From JAVBMU01 sp031551755 (lineage in GTDB: Bacteria; Actinomycetota; Actinomycetes; Actinomycetales; Cellulomonadaceae): a stretch of 64,000 bases of DNA. The stretch is taken from assembly GCA_031551755.1 (NCBI GenBank), contig JAVBNE010000006.1:62001-126000 (forward strand). Direction: 5' to 3'. Both the position numbers and the translations under genes were made by a program. Under the pieces are notes generated by a model, which was not told where the DNA came from, did not search any database, and saw nothing but the letters and a program-made list of their open reading frames with translations. Below are positions 23,594 to 32,454 of this stretch, one piece after another; the stretch's first letter is position 1, and each line of letters opens with the position of its first letter.

Positions 23594-25711
23594 TCAGGGT
23601 AAGTCGCTGAGGCGCCTCAACGCAGCCGTAGCGACGTCTCGGTCGGTAGTCGGCCAGAACGGTGGCATCGATCGGAGCAGAAAGCTGCCGTAGCGGGCCG
23701 TGACCAGACGTGGGTCCAGAACCGCCACGACCCCACGGTCGGTCGTGGTCCGAATCAACCGACCGGCCCCCTGAGCCATGAGCAGCGCGGCATGCGTGAC
23801 GTAGATCTGCATGAACCCGCTGCCACCGCTCTGATCGGCCACCCGGGATAGAGCGGACTTCACCGGATCGTCGGGGCGCGGAAAGGGTATCCGGTCGATG
23901 ATGACCAGGCTGCAGGTCGGCCCCGGCACATCCACCCCCTGCCAGAGCGACAGTGTGCCAAAGAGACAGGCTCGCTCGTCCTGGGCAAACTCCCGGACCA
24001 GGCTCGGCAGCTGGTCCTCCCCCTGGCAGAGAATCGGTACGGTCAATCGTTCACGCATAGCCGCTGCTGCGGCAACGGCGGCGCGACGAGACGAGAACAG
24101 GCCGAGCGTTCGGCCACCCGCAGCCTCGATCAGGGCGGCGATCTCCTCGTCCTGGACTCCTGGGCGTGTTTCCCGTCCTGGCGTCGGTAGATGTTTGGCC
24201 ACGTAGCAGATGCCCTGCTTCGCGAAGTCGAACGGGCTTCCGACGTCCAACCCACGCCAAGAAGGCGCGTCCCCCATGGCATCGGTTGGCGACCCCGCGT
24301 CACCGGTATCCGCCGACTCTCCACGCCGCGGTCCCAGTCCGAGCGTGCGGGCGACCGGCTCGAAACTGCCGCCCAAGCTGAGCGTCGCCGAGGTGAAGAT
24401 GCCGGTCCGCTCGCTGAGCAGATGGGTCCGGATGAGCCCGGCCACCCCCAGCGGAGCAGCATGGAGCTTCGTCGCCCCGTCGCGGTCCCCGGCCCACACA
24501 CCCTCTCCGGGACGCGAACACCAGACAATGTCATGGCCAGTCGGGTCGCCCGCCATCCGTTCCGCCACTTCGAAGACGAGAAGCACCGCAGATTGAGCCA
24601 TCTTGAGTCCGGGGTCCGGCACCTCGGGTTTGGTCACGCCGGTGGCCGGTTTCAGGGCAGAGAGCACTCCCCGGGCCGCATCCCGCACGGATTCCAGCGC
24701 AATCCGCACCCCCTCCGGGAGCCCCGCGGGGAAGGACTGGGCAGGCAGCCCGGCCACGGCTGTCCCGAACGCCGCCGAGGCGTTACCCAACTCGTCTGTC
24801 GACACTGAAGCATGGCGGCGGGCGAGGCGAGCGGCCGCTTCGATGATCGGCACCGAAAGGTCTGCGGTGGCGGCCGCGGTCACCCGGTCACTGAGTTCAT
24901 GCGCCTCGTCGACCACTAGGACGTGGTGGTCAGGCAAGACACCGGGCGATCCGCTCGCGGCAATACCCAACATGGCGTGATTGGTGACAACGACGTCCGC
25001 CACCCGCGCGGCCGCGCGGGCACGCTCGGGAAAGCACTCGCCGATCATCGGGCATTTGGGGCCAAGGCATTCGAGGGACGTGACCGACACCTGCCGCCAG
25101 GCCCGGTCGCTGACGCCGGGCACCAGGTCGTCACGGTCGCCCGTGGTCGTCTCGCCCGCCCACTCGCGCAACCGCACCACCTGTTTGCCGAGGTCCGCGG
25201 CCCCGGTCTTGGCTGAGCCCCCCGCCTGATCGGGGTGATCCGCCGCCGACACCGGCTCCACAGGCAGGTCGAAGAGCGTCGACTCATCAGGCGGATACCC
25301 GCCCGCGATCTTGTGCAGGCATATGTAGTTGTGGAAGCCCTTGAGCAGGGCGACACGAGGCGGCCGCGGCAGCCGGTCCTCGACCGCGCTGGCAACGAGC
25401 GGCAGGTCCCGCGTCATCACCTGCCGCTGCAGGGCGAGGGTGGCAGTGGAGACGATGACCCGTTCATCGGTGGTCACCGCGTGCCGTAGTGCCGGCACCA
25501 AGTAGCCGAGCGACTTACCCGTACCCGTACCCGCCTGGACCAGCAGGTGTTCGCCTGAGTCGATGGCCTCGTCCGTGGCCACCGCCATCGCATGCTGGCC
25601 CTCGCGTCGAGCGCCGCCCAGCCGCTCGACCGACAGGTCCAGGAGGACCCCGGTGGCCGGAGTGTCGGAGGTCGCCGGGGCCGGGGCGTCGGCGGCGGTC
25701 TCAGACGGCAT
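23594..25711 (-). CDS. dinG: DinG/XPD-family ATP-dependent DNA helicase
   Basis: A 705-residue superfamily 2 helicase, 5'-3' polarity expected. Walker A is AGTGTGKSLGY (about residues 61-71) and the DEAH box VDEAHEL. Four cysteines between motifs I and II (NYICLHK, ECLGPKC and GECF) fit the iron-sulfur cluster of XPD/DinG, followed by VVTNHAML. C-terminal motifs include LWQGVDVPG and QGAGRLIRT. Family members unwind R-loops, D-loops and G-quadruplexes. Only 18 bp separate it from hflX, so the two probably share an operon; no LexA box is seen near it. Confidence 0.93.
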   Translation of the reverse strand: MPSETAADAPAPATSDTPATGVLLDLSVERLGGARREGQHAMAVATDEAIDSGEHLLVQAGTGTGKSLGYLVPALRHAVTTDERVIVSTATLALQRQVMTRDLPLVASAVEDRLPRPPRVALLKGFHNYICLHKIAGGYPPDESTLFDLPVEPVSAADHPDQAGGSAKTGAADLGKQVVRLREWAGETTTGDRDDLVPGVSDRAWRQVSVTSLECLGPKCPMIGECFPERARAAARVADVVVTNHAMLGIAASGSPGVLPDHHVLVVDEAHELSDRVTAAATADLSVPIIEAAARLARRHASVSTDELGNASAAFGTAVAGLPAQSFPAGLPEGVRIALESVRDAARGVLSALKPATGVTKPEVPDPGLKMAQSAVLLVFEVAERMAGDPTGHDIVWCSRPGEGVWAGDRDGATKLHAAPLGVAGLIRTHLLSERTGIFTSATLSLGGSFEPVARTLGLGPRRGESADTGDAGSPTDAMGDAPSWRGLDVGSPFDFAKQGICYVAKHLPTPGRETRPGVQDEEIAALIEAAGGRTLGLFSSRRAAVAAAAAMRERLTVPILCQGEDQLPSLVREFAQDERACLFGTLSLWQGVDVPGPTCSLVIIDRIPFPRPDDPVKSALSRVADQSGGSGFMQIYVTHAALLMAQGAGRLIRTTTDRGVVAVLDPRLVTARYGSFLLRSMPPFWPTTDRDVATAALRRLSDLP

Positions 25712-25729
25712 CCGGAGAGTCTACGGCGG

Positions 25730-27295
25730 CTAGCCTGCGACCTTGGCCGCGGCCGCGAGATCGGCGGCGAGTTCCTCGTCGACTCGCCCGCACAGCCGCG
25801 TGCCCTCGCCCGTGTGCTCCTCGTGATCGATCTCGCCATGGACATGAACCCGGTGTACGAGGTCGCCCCTGGAGTACGGCACCACCACGTCGATCTCGAC
25901 CCTGGGCCGTGGGAGCTGGTCGGCGATCAGCGACCGTAGCTCGTCGATCCCTGCTCCGGTGTGCGCCGAGACGACCACCGCCCCGGGCTCCCGACGGCGG
26001 ACCCGGCCGATCACATCGGGATCGGCGGCATCGGCCTTGTTGAGCACGATGACCTCCGGCACGTCGAGACCACCCGGGATATCGGCTAGCACATGGCGGA
26101 CCGCCGCGATCTGGCCCTCCGGGTCCGGGTGGGAGATATCGACCACGTGCAGGAGCAGATCGGCATCGGCGACCTCCTCCAAGGTGGACCGGAAAGCCTC
26201 CACCAGTTGATGCGGGAGCGCCCGGACGAAACCCACCGTATCGGCCAGCGTGTACACCCGGCCGTCGTCGGTCTGCGTGCGCCGCACGGTCGGATCGAGG
26301 GTCGCGAAGAGCGCGTTCTCCACGAGCACGCCCGCCCCGGTGATCGCATTCAGCAGACTCGACTTACCGGCGTTGGTGTAGCCCGCAATGGCCACTGAGG
26401 GCACCGAGTTCCGCCGTCTCGACGCCCGCCGAGTGGCACGAGAAGGCGCCATCGCGGCGATCTCGCGCCGGAGCTTGGCCATCCGGTCCCGGATGCGCCG
26501 CCGGTCCAGCTCGATCTTCGTCTCACCCGGGCCACGCGACCCCATCCCGGCACCGGCACCACCGACCTGACCACCGGCCTGCCGCGACATCGACTCGCCC
26601 CACCCGCGCAAGCGCGGGAGCAGGTACTCGAGCTGAGCCAACTCGACCTGGGCCTTGCCCTCCCGGGACTTCGCGTGCTGAGCGAAGATGTCGAGAATTA
26701 GGGCCGTTCGGTCGACCACCTTGACCTGCACGATGTCTTCCAGGGCACGCCGCTGGGAGGGGGCCAGGTCTCCGTCGACCACGACGGTGTCGGCCCCGCA
26801 GGCCGCGACCACATCAGCGAGCTCCACCGCCTTACCGGAACCGAGATACGTCCCGGGGTCGGGCTTGAGCCGTCGCTGGATCACGCCGTCCAGCACCTGG
26901 GAACCCGCCGTTTCGGCGAGCGCCGCGAGTTCCCGCAAGGAGATCTCGGCCTCCTCCGCTGTAGACGGCGCGCCGTCGGCCCGGGATTCTCCGGGCGTCC
27001 ACATGCCCACCAGCACCACCCGTTCCAGGCGCAGCTGGCGATACTCGACCTCGGAGACGTCTTGAAGTTCGGTCGACAGACCCGCGACACGGCGCAGCGC
27101 CGATCGCTCGTCGAGTTCGAGTTGGTCGCCGTCGTGGAGGGCGTGCACCGTCTGTCCCTCGGCGCGGGCCGTCCCGGCCCGGGCGAGTACACGTGCGACG
27201 ACGTCGTCGGCCAGCGCGGCCGCTGCAGCCGCGGACAGCTCCTCCGCCGGGGCACCGGACCCCTCATTCGCCGGCTTGGGAGTAGTCGAAGCCAT
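25730..27295 (-). CDS. hflX: GTPase HflX
   Basis: A 521-residue ribosome-associated GTPase that splits stalled 70S ribosomes under stress. The N-terminal HflX domain contains VDGDLAPSQRRALED, followed by a helical linker with a Gly-rich loop (GAGMGSRGPGE), then the G domain: G1 GYTNAGKSS, G3 DTVGF and G4 NKAD. The ATG at 27295 begins MASTTPKP and has an AAAGG site; the longer frame back to 27364 would run into the divergent methyltransferase promoter region. Downstream lies dinG. Confidence 0.95.
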   Translation of the reverse strand: MASTTPKPANEGSGAPAEELSAAAAAALADDVVARVLARAGTARAEGQTVHALHDGDQLELDERSALRRVAGLSTELQDVSEVEYRQLRLERVVLVGMWTPGESRADGAPSTAEEAEISLRELAALAETAGSQVLDGVIQRRLKPDPGTYLGSGKAVELADVVAACGADTVVVDGDLAPSQRRALEDIVQVKVVDRTALILDIFAQHAKSREGKAQVELAQLEYLLPRLRGWGESMSRQAGGQVGGAGAGMGSRGPGETKIELDRRRIRDRMAKLRREIAAMAPSRATRRASRRRNSVPSVAIAGYTNAGKSSLLNAITGAGVLVENALFATLDPTVRRTQTDDGRVYTLADTVGFVRALPHQLVEAFRSTLEEVADADLLLHVVDISHPDPEGQIAAVRHVLADIPGGLDVPEVIVLNKADAADPDVIGRVRRREPGAVVVSAHTGAGIDELRSLIADQLPRPRVEIDVVVPYSRGDLVHRVHVHGEIDHEEHTGEGTRLCGRVDEELAADLAAAAKVAG

Positions 27296-27416
27296 GGGCC
27301 GCCTTTCTGCCTGTCTGTCGTCACACACCGCCGGTCGTCCGGCGGTTCGACACCAGCCTGACACGACCGATCGCGCCGGGGCCAGCCCTTTGCGGCCGCT
27401 GGGTAGGATCGCCGAC

Positions 27417-28052
27417 GTGAGCGACTCCCCCGACCACTACTTCACGTCCAAGGATCCTCAGGACCCGAGCGTGGATCGTGGCACCGTCCAGGTTCGCATC
27501 GCGGGCCGGGACGTCGAGGTGGAGACCGCCGCCGGGGTGTTCTCCCGCGGCCGGCTCGACCTGGGAACCCAGGTGTTGCTGCGGAAGGTGCCACAAATCC
27601 CGGCCTCCGCTCGCAACGTCCTCGATCTGGGTTGCGGCTGGGGGCCGATAGCCCTGACCATGGCGAGCCAATCACCGCAATCGACCGTCTGGGCGGTGGA
27701 CGTCAACGAGCTGGCCCTCGATCTGACCCGGCGCAACAGTGCGCGGCTGGGGCTCAGCAAGATCGAGGCCCGGCTGCCGGAGGATGTACCGGATGACGTG
27801 CGCTTCGACGCACTGTGGTCGAACCCACCCGTCCGGATCGGGCGTACCGCGATGGACGTGATGCTGCTGCACTGGCTGCCGAGGCTCGCCCCGGGGGCGA
27901 GCGCCCATCTCGTCGTCCAGCACAATCTCGGCTCGGACTCCCTGCTGCGCTGGCTGGGGAGCCGCCTGCCCACCGAGATGCCCGGGGTGACGGTCGGCAA
28001 GCTGGGCAGCGCCAAAGGCTACCGGGTACTCGTGGTGACAGCGGCGTCCTGA
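27417..28052 (+). CDS. RsmC-like class I SAM methyltransferase
   Basis: A 211-residue methyltransferase resembling the catalytic half of RsmC/RlmG (16S or 23S guanine-N2 methylation). It has an N-terminal HYF segment, the SAM motif DLGCGWGPIAL, an acidic ribose-binding residue in AVDVNELAL and the catalytic motif SNPPVR. Stand-alone versions of this size are common in Actinobacteria, and their RNA target is not known. The 3' end overlaps the end of the convergent dapF by 34 bp. GTG start at 27417, divergent from hflX. Confidence 0.86.
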   Translation: MSDSPDHYFTSKDPQDPSVDRGTVQVRIAGRDVEVETAAGVFSRGRLDLGTQVLLRKVPQIPASARNVLDLGCGWGPIALTMASQSPQSTVWAVDVNELALDLTRRNSARLGLSKIEARLPEDVPDDVRFDALWSNPPVRIGRTAMDVMLLHWLPRLAPGASAHLVVQHNLGSDSLLRWLGSRLPTEMPGVTVGKLGSAKGYRVLVVTAAS

Positions 28053-29029
28053 TCGGCCGGGGAGCCGGAGCCGCCGGCCGATCCGTGCGCCCGCGGCGCC
28101 CGTTCGACCACCCGAAACCCGTCTTCGGTCAGCTCACATTCCCCGCTGAACACCAACTCGGCAGGACCGGACAACTCCACGCGTGGGCCGAAGACTTGCA
28201 CTCGCAACGCGCCTCCAGGCACCTCCACATGCCAAGCGTCGGGAGCACCGTCGCCCCGCCATGCCCGGACGGCGAGCGCCGCCGCGCAGGCACCCGTGCC
28301 GCAGGAAGCTGTCTCCCCCACGCCGCGTTCGTGCACCCGCATCCGCACCCGTCCCCAATGTCGGCCGTCGGTATCCACCGAGTCCGCCAACGGCACGACC
28401 GCCTCAACATTCGTACCCTCGGCCGGGACCGGCTCCACGACGGGTGCTTGCCCCATGTCGACTGCGGCGAGCTCGTCCTCCGAGGACAGCACAAAGACGG
28501 TGTGCGGGTTGCCCATGTCGACCGACAGCGCCGGGCGCGGCACACCCTGGCGACCGGTCACGGCGACCATCGCGTCGTACCCCGCGGCCAGTGCCTGTTC
28601 ACCACCCGGCAGTGACCAGTGACCCATGTCCACGGCGAACCAACCGTCTGGTTCCCGGCGCACTCGTTTGACGCCGGCCCGGGTGCCGAAAGCGACCGTC
28701 GTGTCACCGGCGAAGCTGACCAGCCCGGCGCGCTCCGCGAAGGCCGCGAAGACCCGTACCCCGTTCCCGCACATCTGCGCGACGGAACCGTCGGCATTGC
28801 GGTAGTCCATGAACCAGATGGCGTGCGGGTCCTCCGCGAGGATCATGTCGCTCTCCGCGACATCGGCCGTGGGCACCAACCGGATGACCCCGTCACCTCC
28901 GATGCCACCGCGGCGATCGGCCAATGCGCGCACCAGGACCGGGGTGAGGTCGAGTTCATTGCGGGTATCGGAGATCAGCACGAAATCGTTCTTCGTCCCG
29001 TGACCTTTGGTGAACCGCATCGGTGTCAT
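28019..29029 (-). CDS. dapF: diaminopimelate epimerase
   Basis: Converts LL- to meso-diaminopimelate in lysine and cell-wall precursor synthesis. The 336-residue, two-lobed fold has the two catalytic cysteines in MCGNGVR and SCGTGACA, about 140 residues apart, and substrate-loop motifs NPHTVF and GETASCG. The ATG at 29029 overlaps the miaA stop by 4 bp, supporting that start over the ATG at 29020. The C-terminal tail is longer than usual and Gly/Ser/Pro-rich, and its coding end overlaps the convergent methyltransferase. Confidence 0.95.
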   Translation of the reverse strand: MTPMRFTKGHGTKNDFVLISDTRNELDLTPVLVRALADRRGGIGGDGVIRLVPTADVAESDMILAEDPHAIWFMDYRNADGSVAQMCGNGVRVFAAFAERAGLVSFAGDTTVAFGTRAGVKRVRREPDGWFAVDMGHWSLPGGEQALAAGYDAMVAVTGRQGVPRPALSVDMGNPHTVFVLSSEDELAAVDMGQAPVVEPVPAEGTNVEAVVPLADSVDTDGRHWGRVRMRVHERGVGETASCGTGACAAALAVRAWRGDGAPDAWHVEVPGGALRVQVFGPRVELSGPAELVFSGECELTEDGFRVVERAPRAHGSAGGSGSPADQDAAVTTSTR

Positions 29030-29994
29030 GAACCCAGACTACGGCGGACCGAAGCGGTCCCTTCCGGGTCGGGGTCCACGTCGGTGACCGCGGCCAGCGC
29101 ATCGGCCACCAAGGTGGGCGACCGGGAATCGAGCCATCGGATACGTGGATCACGACCGAACCACCCCATCTGCTTACGCGCCAGTCGCCGCGTGTTGGTG
29201 ATGATGGCGGCCTTCGCTTCGTCGGCGCTGAGCTCACCCGCGAAATGCGCCAGGATCTCCACGTAGCCGACGGCCCGGCGCGCGGTACGGCCCATGCCGC
29301 GCGCGGCCAGTGCACGGACTTCCTCAACGAGTCCCTGCGCCCACATGCTCTCCACCCGCTGCGCAACCCGAGCGTCGAGGGCGGCACGGTCGCAGTCGAG
29401 GCCGAGTTGGACGGTGGACCGGACGTACTTCATTTGCGGCAAGGTGGCGCTGAAAGGCCGGCCGGTGATCTCGATGACCTCCAAGGCCCGGACGATCCGG
29501 CGGGTATTGGCGGAGTCAATGCGCTCGGCAGCCGGCGGGTCGAGCTGGGCGAGGCGGGCATGCAGCACACCGGAACCCACCTGGTGTGCCTCGGCTTCGA
29601 GCGCCGCCCGCACGGTCGGTTCGGTACCGGGGAACTCCATCTCGTCGAGGAGGGCGCGGACGTACAGTCCCGATCCACCGACTACCACTGCCCGTCGCCC
29701 CCGGGCCGCGATCGCGGACAGGTCGTTGCGGGCGGACTCCTGATACCGCGCCACGGATGCGTCCTGGGCGGGATCCAGGACGTCGATCTGATGATGGATC
29801 ACCCCGTGGCGCGCCTCCAGATCCAGCTTCGCGGTGCCGATGTCCATCCCGCGGTAGAGCTGGAATGCGTCGGCATTGACGACCTCGGCCGGGCCGGGCA
29901 TCTCCCCGGTGAGCACCTGGGCCAGGGCCACGGCGAGATCGGATTTCCCGGTCGCAGTCGGACCCACAATGGCGATCACTGGAAGGGTGTGCAC
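29026..29994 (-). CDS. miaA: tRNA dimethylallyltransferase MiaA
   Basis: A 322-residue enzyme that transfers dimethylallyl to N6 of A37 in tRNAs reading UNN codons. The P-loop GPTATGKS is at about residues 11-18, followed by NADAFQLYRGMDIGTAK and a central tRNA-binding insert with GGSGLYVRALLDE. MiaB, which later methylthiolates the same base, is encoded nearby at 35.8-37.4 kb on the same strand. GTG start; translationally coupled to dapF. Divergent from the YbjN/Hsp90 island with a 73-bp gap. Confidence 0.95.
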   Translation of the reverse strand: MHTLPVIAIVGPTATGKSDLAVALAQVLTGEMPGPAEVVNADAFQLYRGMDIGTAKLDLEARHGVIHHQIDVLDPAQDASVARYQESARNDLSAIAARGRRAVVVGGSGLYVRALLDEMEFPGTEPTVRAALEAEAHQVGSGVLHARLAQLDPPAAERIDSANTRRIVRALEVIEITGRPFSATLPQMKYVRSTVQLGLDCDRAALDARVAQRVESMWAQGLVEEVRALAARGMGRTARRAVGYVEILAHFAGELSADEAKAAIITNTRRLARKQMGWFGRDPRIRWLDSRSPTLVADALAAVTDVDPDPEGTASVRRSLGS

Positions 29995-30067
29995 GCGACG
30001 AAGGTACCGGGTGTCGGCAGCCTCAACTAGGCTGGCGGTTCCGCTTCATTCAACCGTAGGAGCCATG

Positions 30068-30580
30068 ATGGGATTCTTCGCCAAGCCTGAGGGTGCGCCG
30101 CTCACCAGCAACGCACCCCTGTCCAGAGACCGGATCGAGGCTTGCCTCAAGGCCCATGAATGGCACTACTCGATCGACTCCGACGGCGACATCGGCGGGA
30201 TCTGGGACAATAAGATCTTCTACTTCTTCCTCATGGGCGAGAAGAAGGAAATCCTCCAGGTACGGGGTCGCTGGCACCGATCGTTGCCCGCCACTGCCGA
30301 GGCACAGATCATCGCAGCCACGAACGAGTTCAACCGCGACAAGATCTGGCCGAAGGCCTACACGCGCATCGAGGACGACAAACTCGGTGTCTACAGCGAG
30401 GTCTCCACAGACCTGGAGTACGGAGTCGCCGACGACCAGCTCAGCCAGTTGATCGAGTGCGGCCTCTTCACCGGGCTGCGGTTCTTCGAGTTCCTCGACG
30501 AGAAGTTCCCGGAGACGGGCCTTGCGAGCGACCCCGCCACCGCGATCCCGCCGACCTCGCCCACCGGTCCAGCTTGGTGA
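30068..30580 (+). CDS. YbjN-fold protein 1 (Hsp90 island)
   Basis: A 170-residue protein of the YbjN superfamily, which has the fold of type III secretion chaperones. The core shared with two paralogues in this window is SDGDIGGIW, FYFFLMG, EILQVRG, FNRDKIWPKAYTR, DLEYGVADDQL and ECGLFTG. Function unknown; a protein-binding or co-chaperone role is an inference from the fold and the neighbours. Two ATGs are adjacent; the one at 30068 has AGGAG at better spacing. Its stop overlaps the Hsp90 start (GTGA), which implies coupled expression. Confidence 0.85.
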   Translation: MGFFAKPEGAPLTSNAPLSRDRIEACLKAHEWHYSIDSDGDIGGIWDNKIFYFFLMGEKKEILQVRGRWHRSLPATAEAQIIAATNEFNRDKIWPKAYTRIEDDKLGVYSEVSTDLEYGVADDQLSQLIECGLFTGLRFFEFLDEKFPETGLASDPATAIPPTSPTGPAW

Positions 30581-32451
30581 CCGACTCTACGGCCAGCTCC
30601 GACACCTTCCAGGTCGATCTTCGGGGCATCGTCGATCTCCTCGCGCGGCACCTCTACTCCAGCCCGCGGGTCTATCTTCGCGAACTCCTGCAGAACGGCG
30701 TTGACGCGATCACCGCCCGCCGGGAGCTGGACAACGGGCCGGAGCACATCTTGCTCCGGCCGCTCACGGACGGCGGCCTGGAGGTCATCGACACCGGGGT
30801 GGGCCTGACGGTCACAGAGGCCCGCGAGTTGCTGGCCACGATCGGCCGCAGCTCGAAACGCGATGTCGAGTTTGGTCAGGGGCGCGAGGAGTTCCTCGGC
30901 CAGTTCGGCATCGGACTGCTGTCGGCGTTCATGGTGGCGGACGAGATCGAGTTGTTCTCCCGGTCGGCCCGGGTGACGGCCGAGGGCGCGCCGGAACCGA
31001 TCCGTTGGCTGGGCTATGCCGACGGACGGTACGCGCTGACCACGTTGCCCGCGGACGACCCCGCCCTCGCGGGCCTGGACGGCCCCGGCTCGCTTGTGCG
31101 ACTGCGGCCTCGCCGCGATCTGGAACACTGGCTCGCCCCCGAGACGGTCACGGCCCTCGCGCAGGATTTCGGCGGGCTACTGCCGGTCGATGTGTCGATC
31201 GAGGTCGCACTCGAGGACGGCAGGAAGCGCCGCCGGCGACTCTCCGTCGAGGAGTTGCCCTGGCGACGGGAGTACCCGGACGCCGAAGCACGCACTGTCG
31301 CGCTCACCGGCTACGCCGAGCGGACTCTCGGCATGACTCCATTGGCTCATATCGATGTGAATCTGCCCCTCGCCGGACTGACCGGGGTCGCCTTCGTCCT
31401 GCCGGCCGCGGTGGCACCCACGACGACCGCACAACATCGCGTTTACCTCAAACGGATGCTCCTGGGCACCCAAGTGACGGACCTTCTGCCACCTTGGGCA
31501 TTCTTCGTCCGGTGTGTCATCGACACTTCCACCTTGCGCCCTACCGCCGCACGTGAAGGTCTCTACGAGGACGAGATCTTGCTGGCGACTCGCGATGCGC
31601 TCGGCGCACGCATCCGGCAATGGGTCCTGGACACGGTCAATGCGGACGGGTCGCTGGGTCGGCGGTTCGTAGCGACCCATCACTTGGCGCTCCGTGCGCT
31701 CGCACTCTTCGACGACGAACTTCTCGAACTCGCGGCCAGAGTGCTGCCGTATGAGACGACGGTCGGAGCACGCACCCTCACGGAGCTCCACGAGGCCTCC
31801 GATCGCCTGCTGTACACGACCACCGTGGAGGAGTACCGGCGCATCGCCCCGGTCGCCGCGGCCCAAGGGCTGCCGGTGATCAACGGCGGATACGTCTACG
31901 ACGCCGAGCTCCTCGAACGGGTCGCCCTACGGCACCCCGATTGGCGCCTGGTACCGGTCACAGCGGACGATGTCGCACAGGTCCTGACCGTCGTGGAACC
32001 GATGCGGGAGTTGGAGATCACCGACGCAGTCACCGCGCTGAACGAAACACTGGAGCCGCAGGACTGTGATGTCGCGGTCCGCCGGTTTGAGCCGGACGGT
32101 CTCGCCGCGATCATTCTGCACGACCGTGACGGCGACCATGCCCGGGCCGCCCAGGCGACAGCGGCAGCCGTCGACGACCTGTGGGGTGAGGTCCTGGCGG
32201 GCCTGACAGGTCCGCCCCGCCCGCGGCAGCTGGTGCTCAACGACGCCAATGAGACGGTCCGGGCCCTTCTTGCGGCAACCGACCCTCCGGTGCGCGACGC
32301 CGGCGTGCGGTCGCTCTACGTCACCGCGTTGCTCGCCTCAGGCCACCAGCTCCACGCTCCCGAGGCGGCGTTGATGAACAGTTCCCTCGCCACACTGCTC
32401 GAACGCGCACTCACCCGGCCCGACGCCGGCGATCAATCCGAAAGGCCCTGA
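30577..32451 (+). CDS. divergent HSP90-family ATPase (HtpG-like)
   Basis: A 624-residue Hsp90, the same length as Escherichia coli HtpG. The GHKL ATP-binding domain has LRELLQNGVDA (Glu36 and Asn40 at the catalytic and Mg positions), DTGVGL (Asp72) and GQFGIGLLSAF. The middle domain keeps VYLKRMLL and TAAREGLYED, so the catalytic arginine is present. The C-terminal region is much more divergent than in HtpG, and there is no charged linker or MEEVD tail. ATPase activity is therefore likely, but the client set is probably specialised. GTG overlaps the YbjN1 stop; the TPR gene begins 3 bp after its stop. Confidence 0.9.
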   Translation: MTDSTASSDTFQVDLRGIVDLLARHLYSSPRVYLRELLQNGVDAITARRELDNGPEHILLRPLTDGGLEVIDTGVGLTVTEARELLATIGRSSKRDVEFGQGREEFLGQFGIGLLSAFMVADEIELFSRSARVTAEGAPEPIRWLGYADGRYALTTLPADDPALAGLDGPGSLVRLRPRRDLEHWLAPETVTALAQDFGGLLPVDVSIEVALEDGRKRRRRLSVEELPWRREYPDAEARTVALTGYAERTLGMTPLAHIDVNLPLAGLTGVAFVLPAAVAPTTTAQHRVYLKRMLLGTQVTDLLPPWAFFVRCVIDTSTLRPTAAREGLYEDEILLATRDALGARIRQWVLDTVNADGSLGRRFVATHHLALRALALFDDELLELAARVLPYETTVGARTLTELHEASDRLLYTTTVEEYRRIAPVAAAQGLPVINGGYVYDAELLERVALRHPDWRLVPVTADDVAQVLTVVEPMRELEITDAVTALNETLEPQDCDVAVRRFEPDGLAAIILHDRDGDHARAAQATAAAVDDLWGEVLAGLTGPPRPRQLVLNDANETVRALLAATDPPVRDAGVRSLYVTALLASGHQLHAPEAALMNSSLATLLERALTRPDAGDQSERP

Positions 32452-32454
32452 CCG

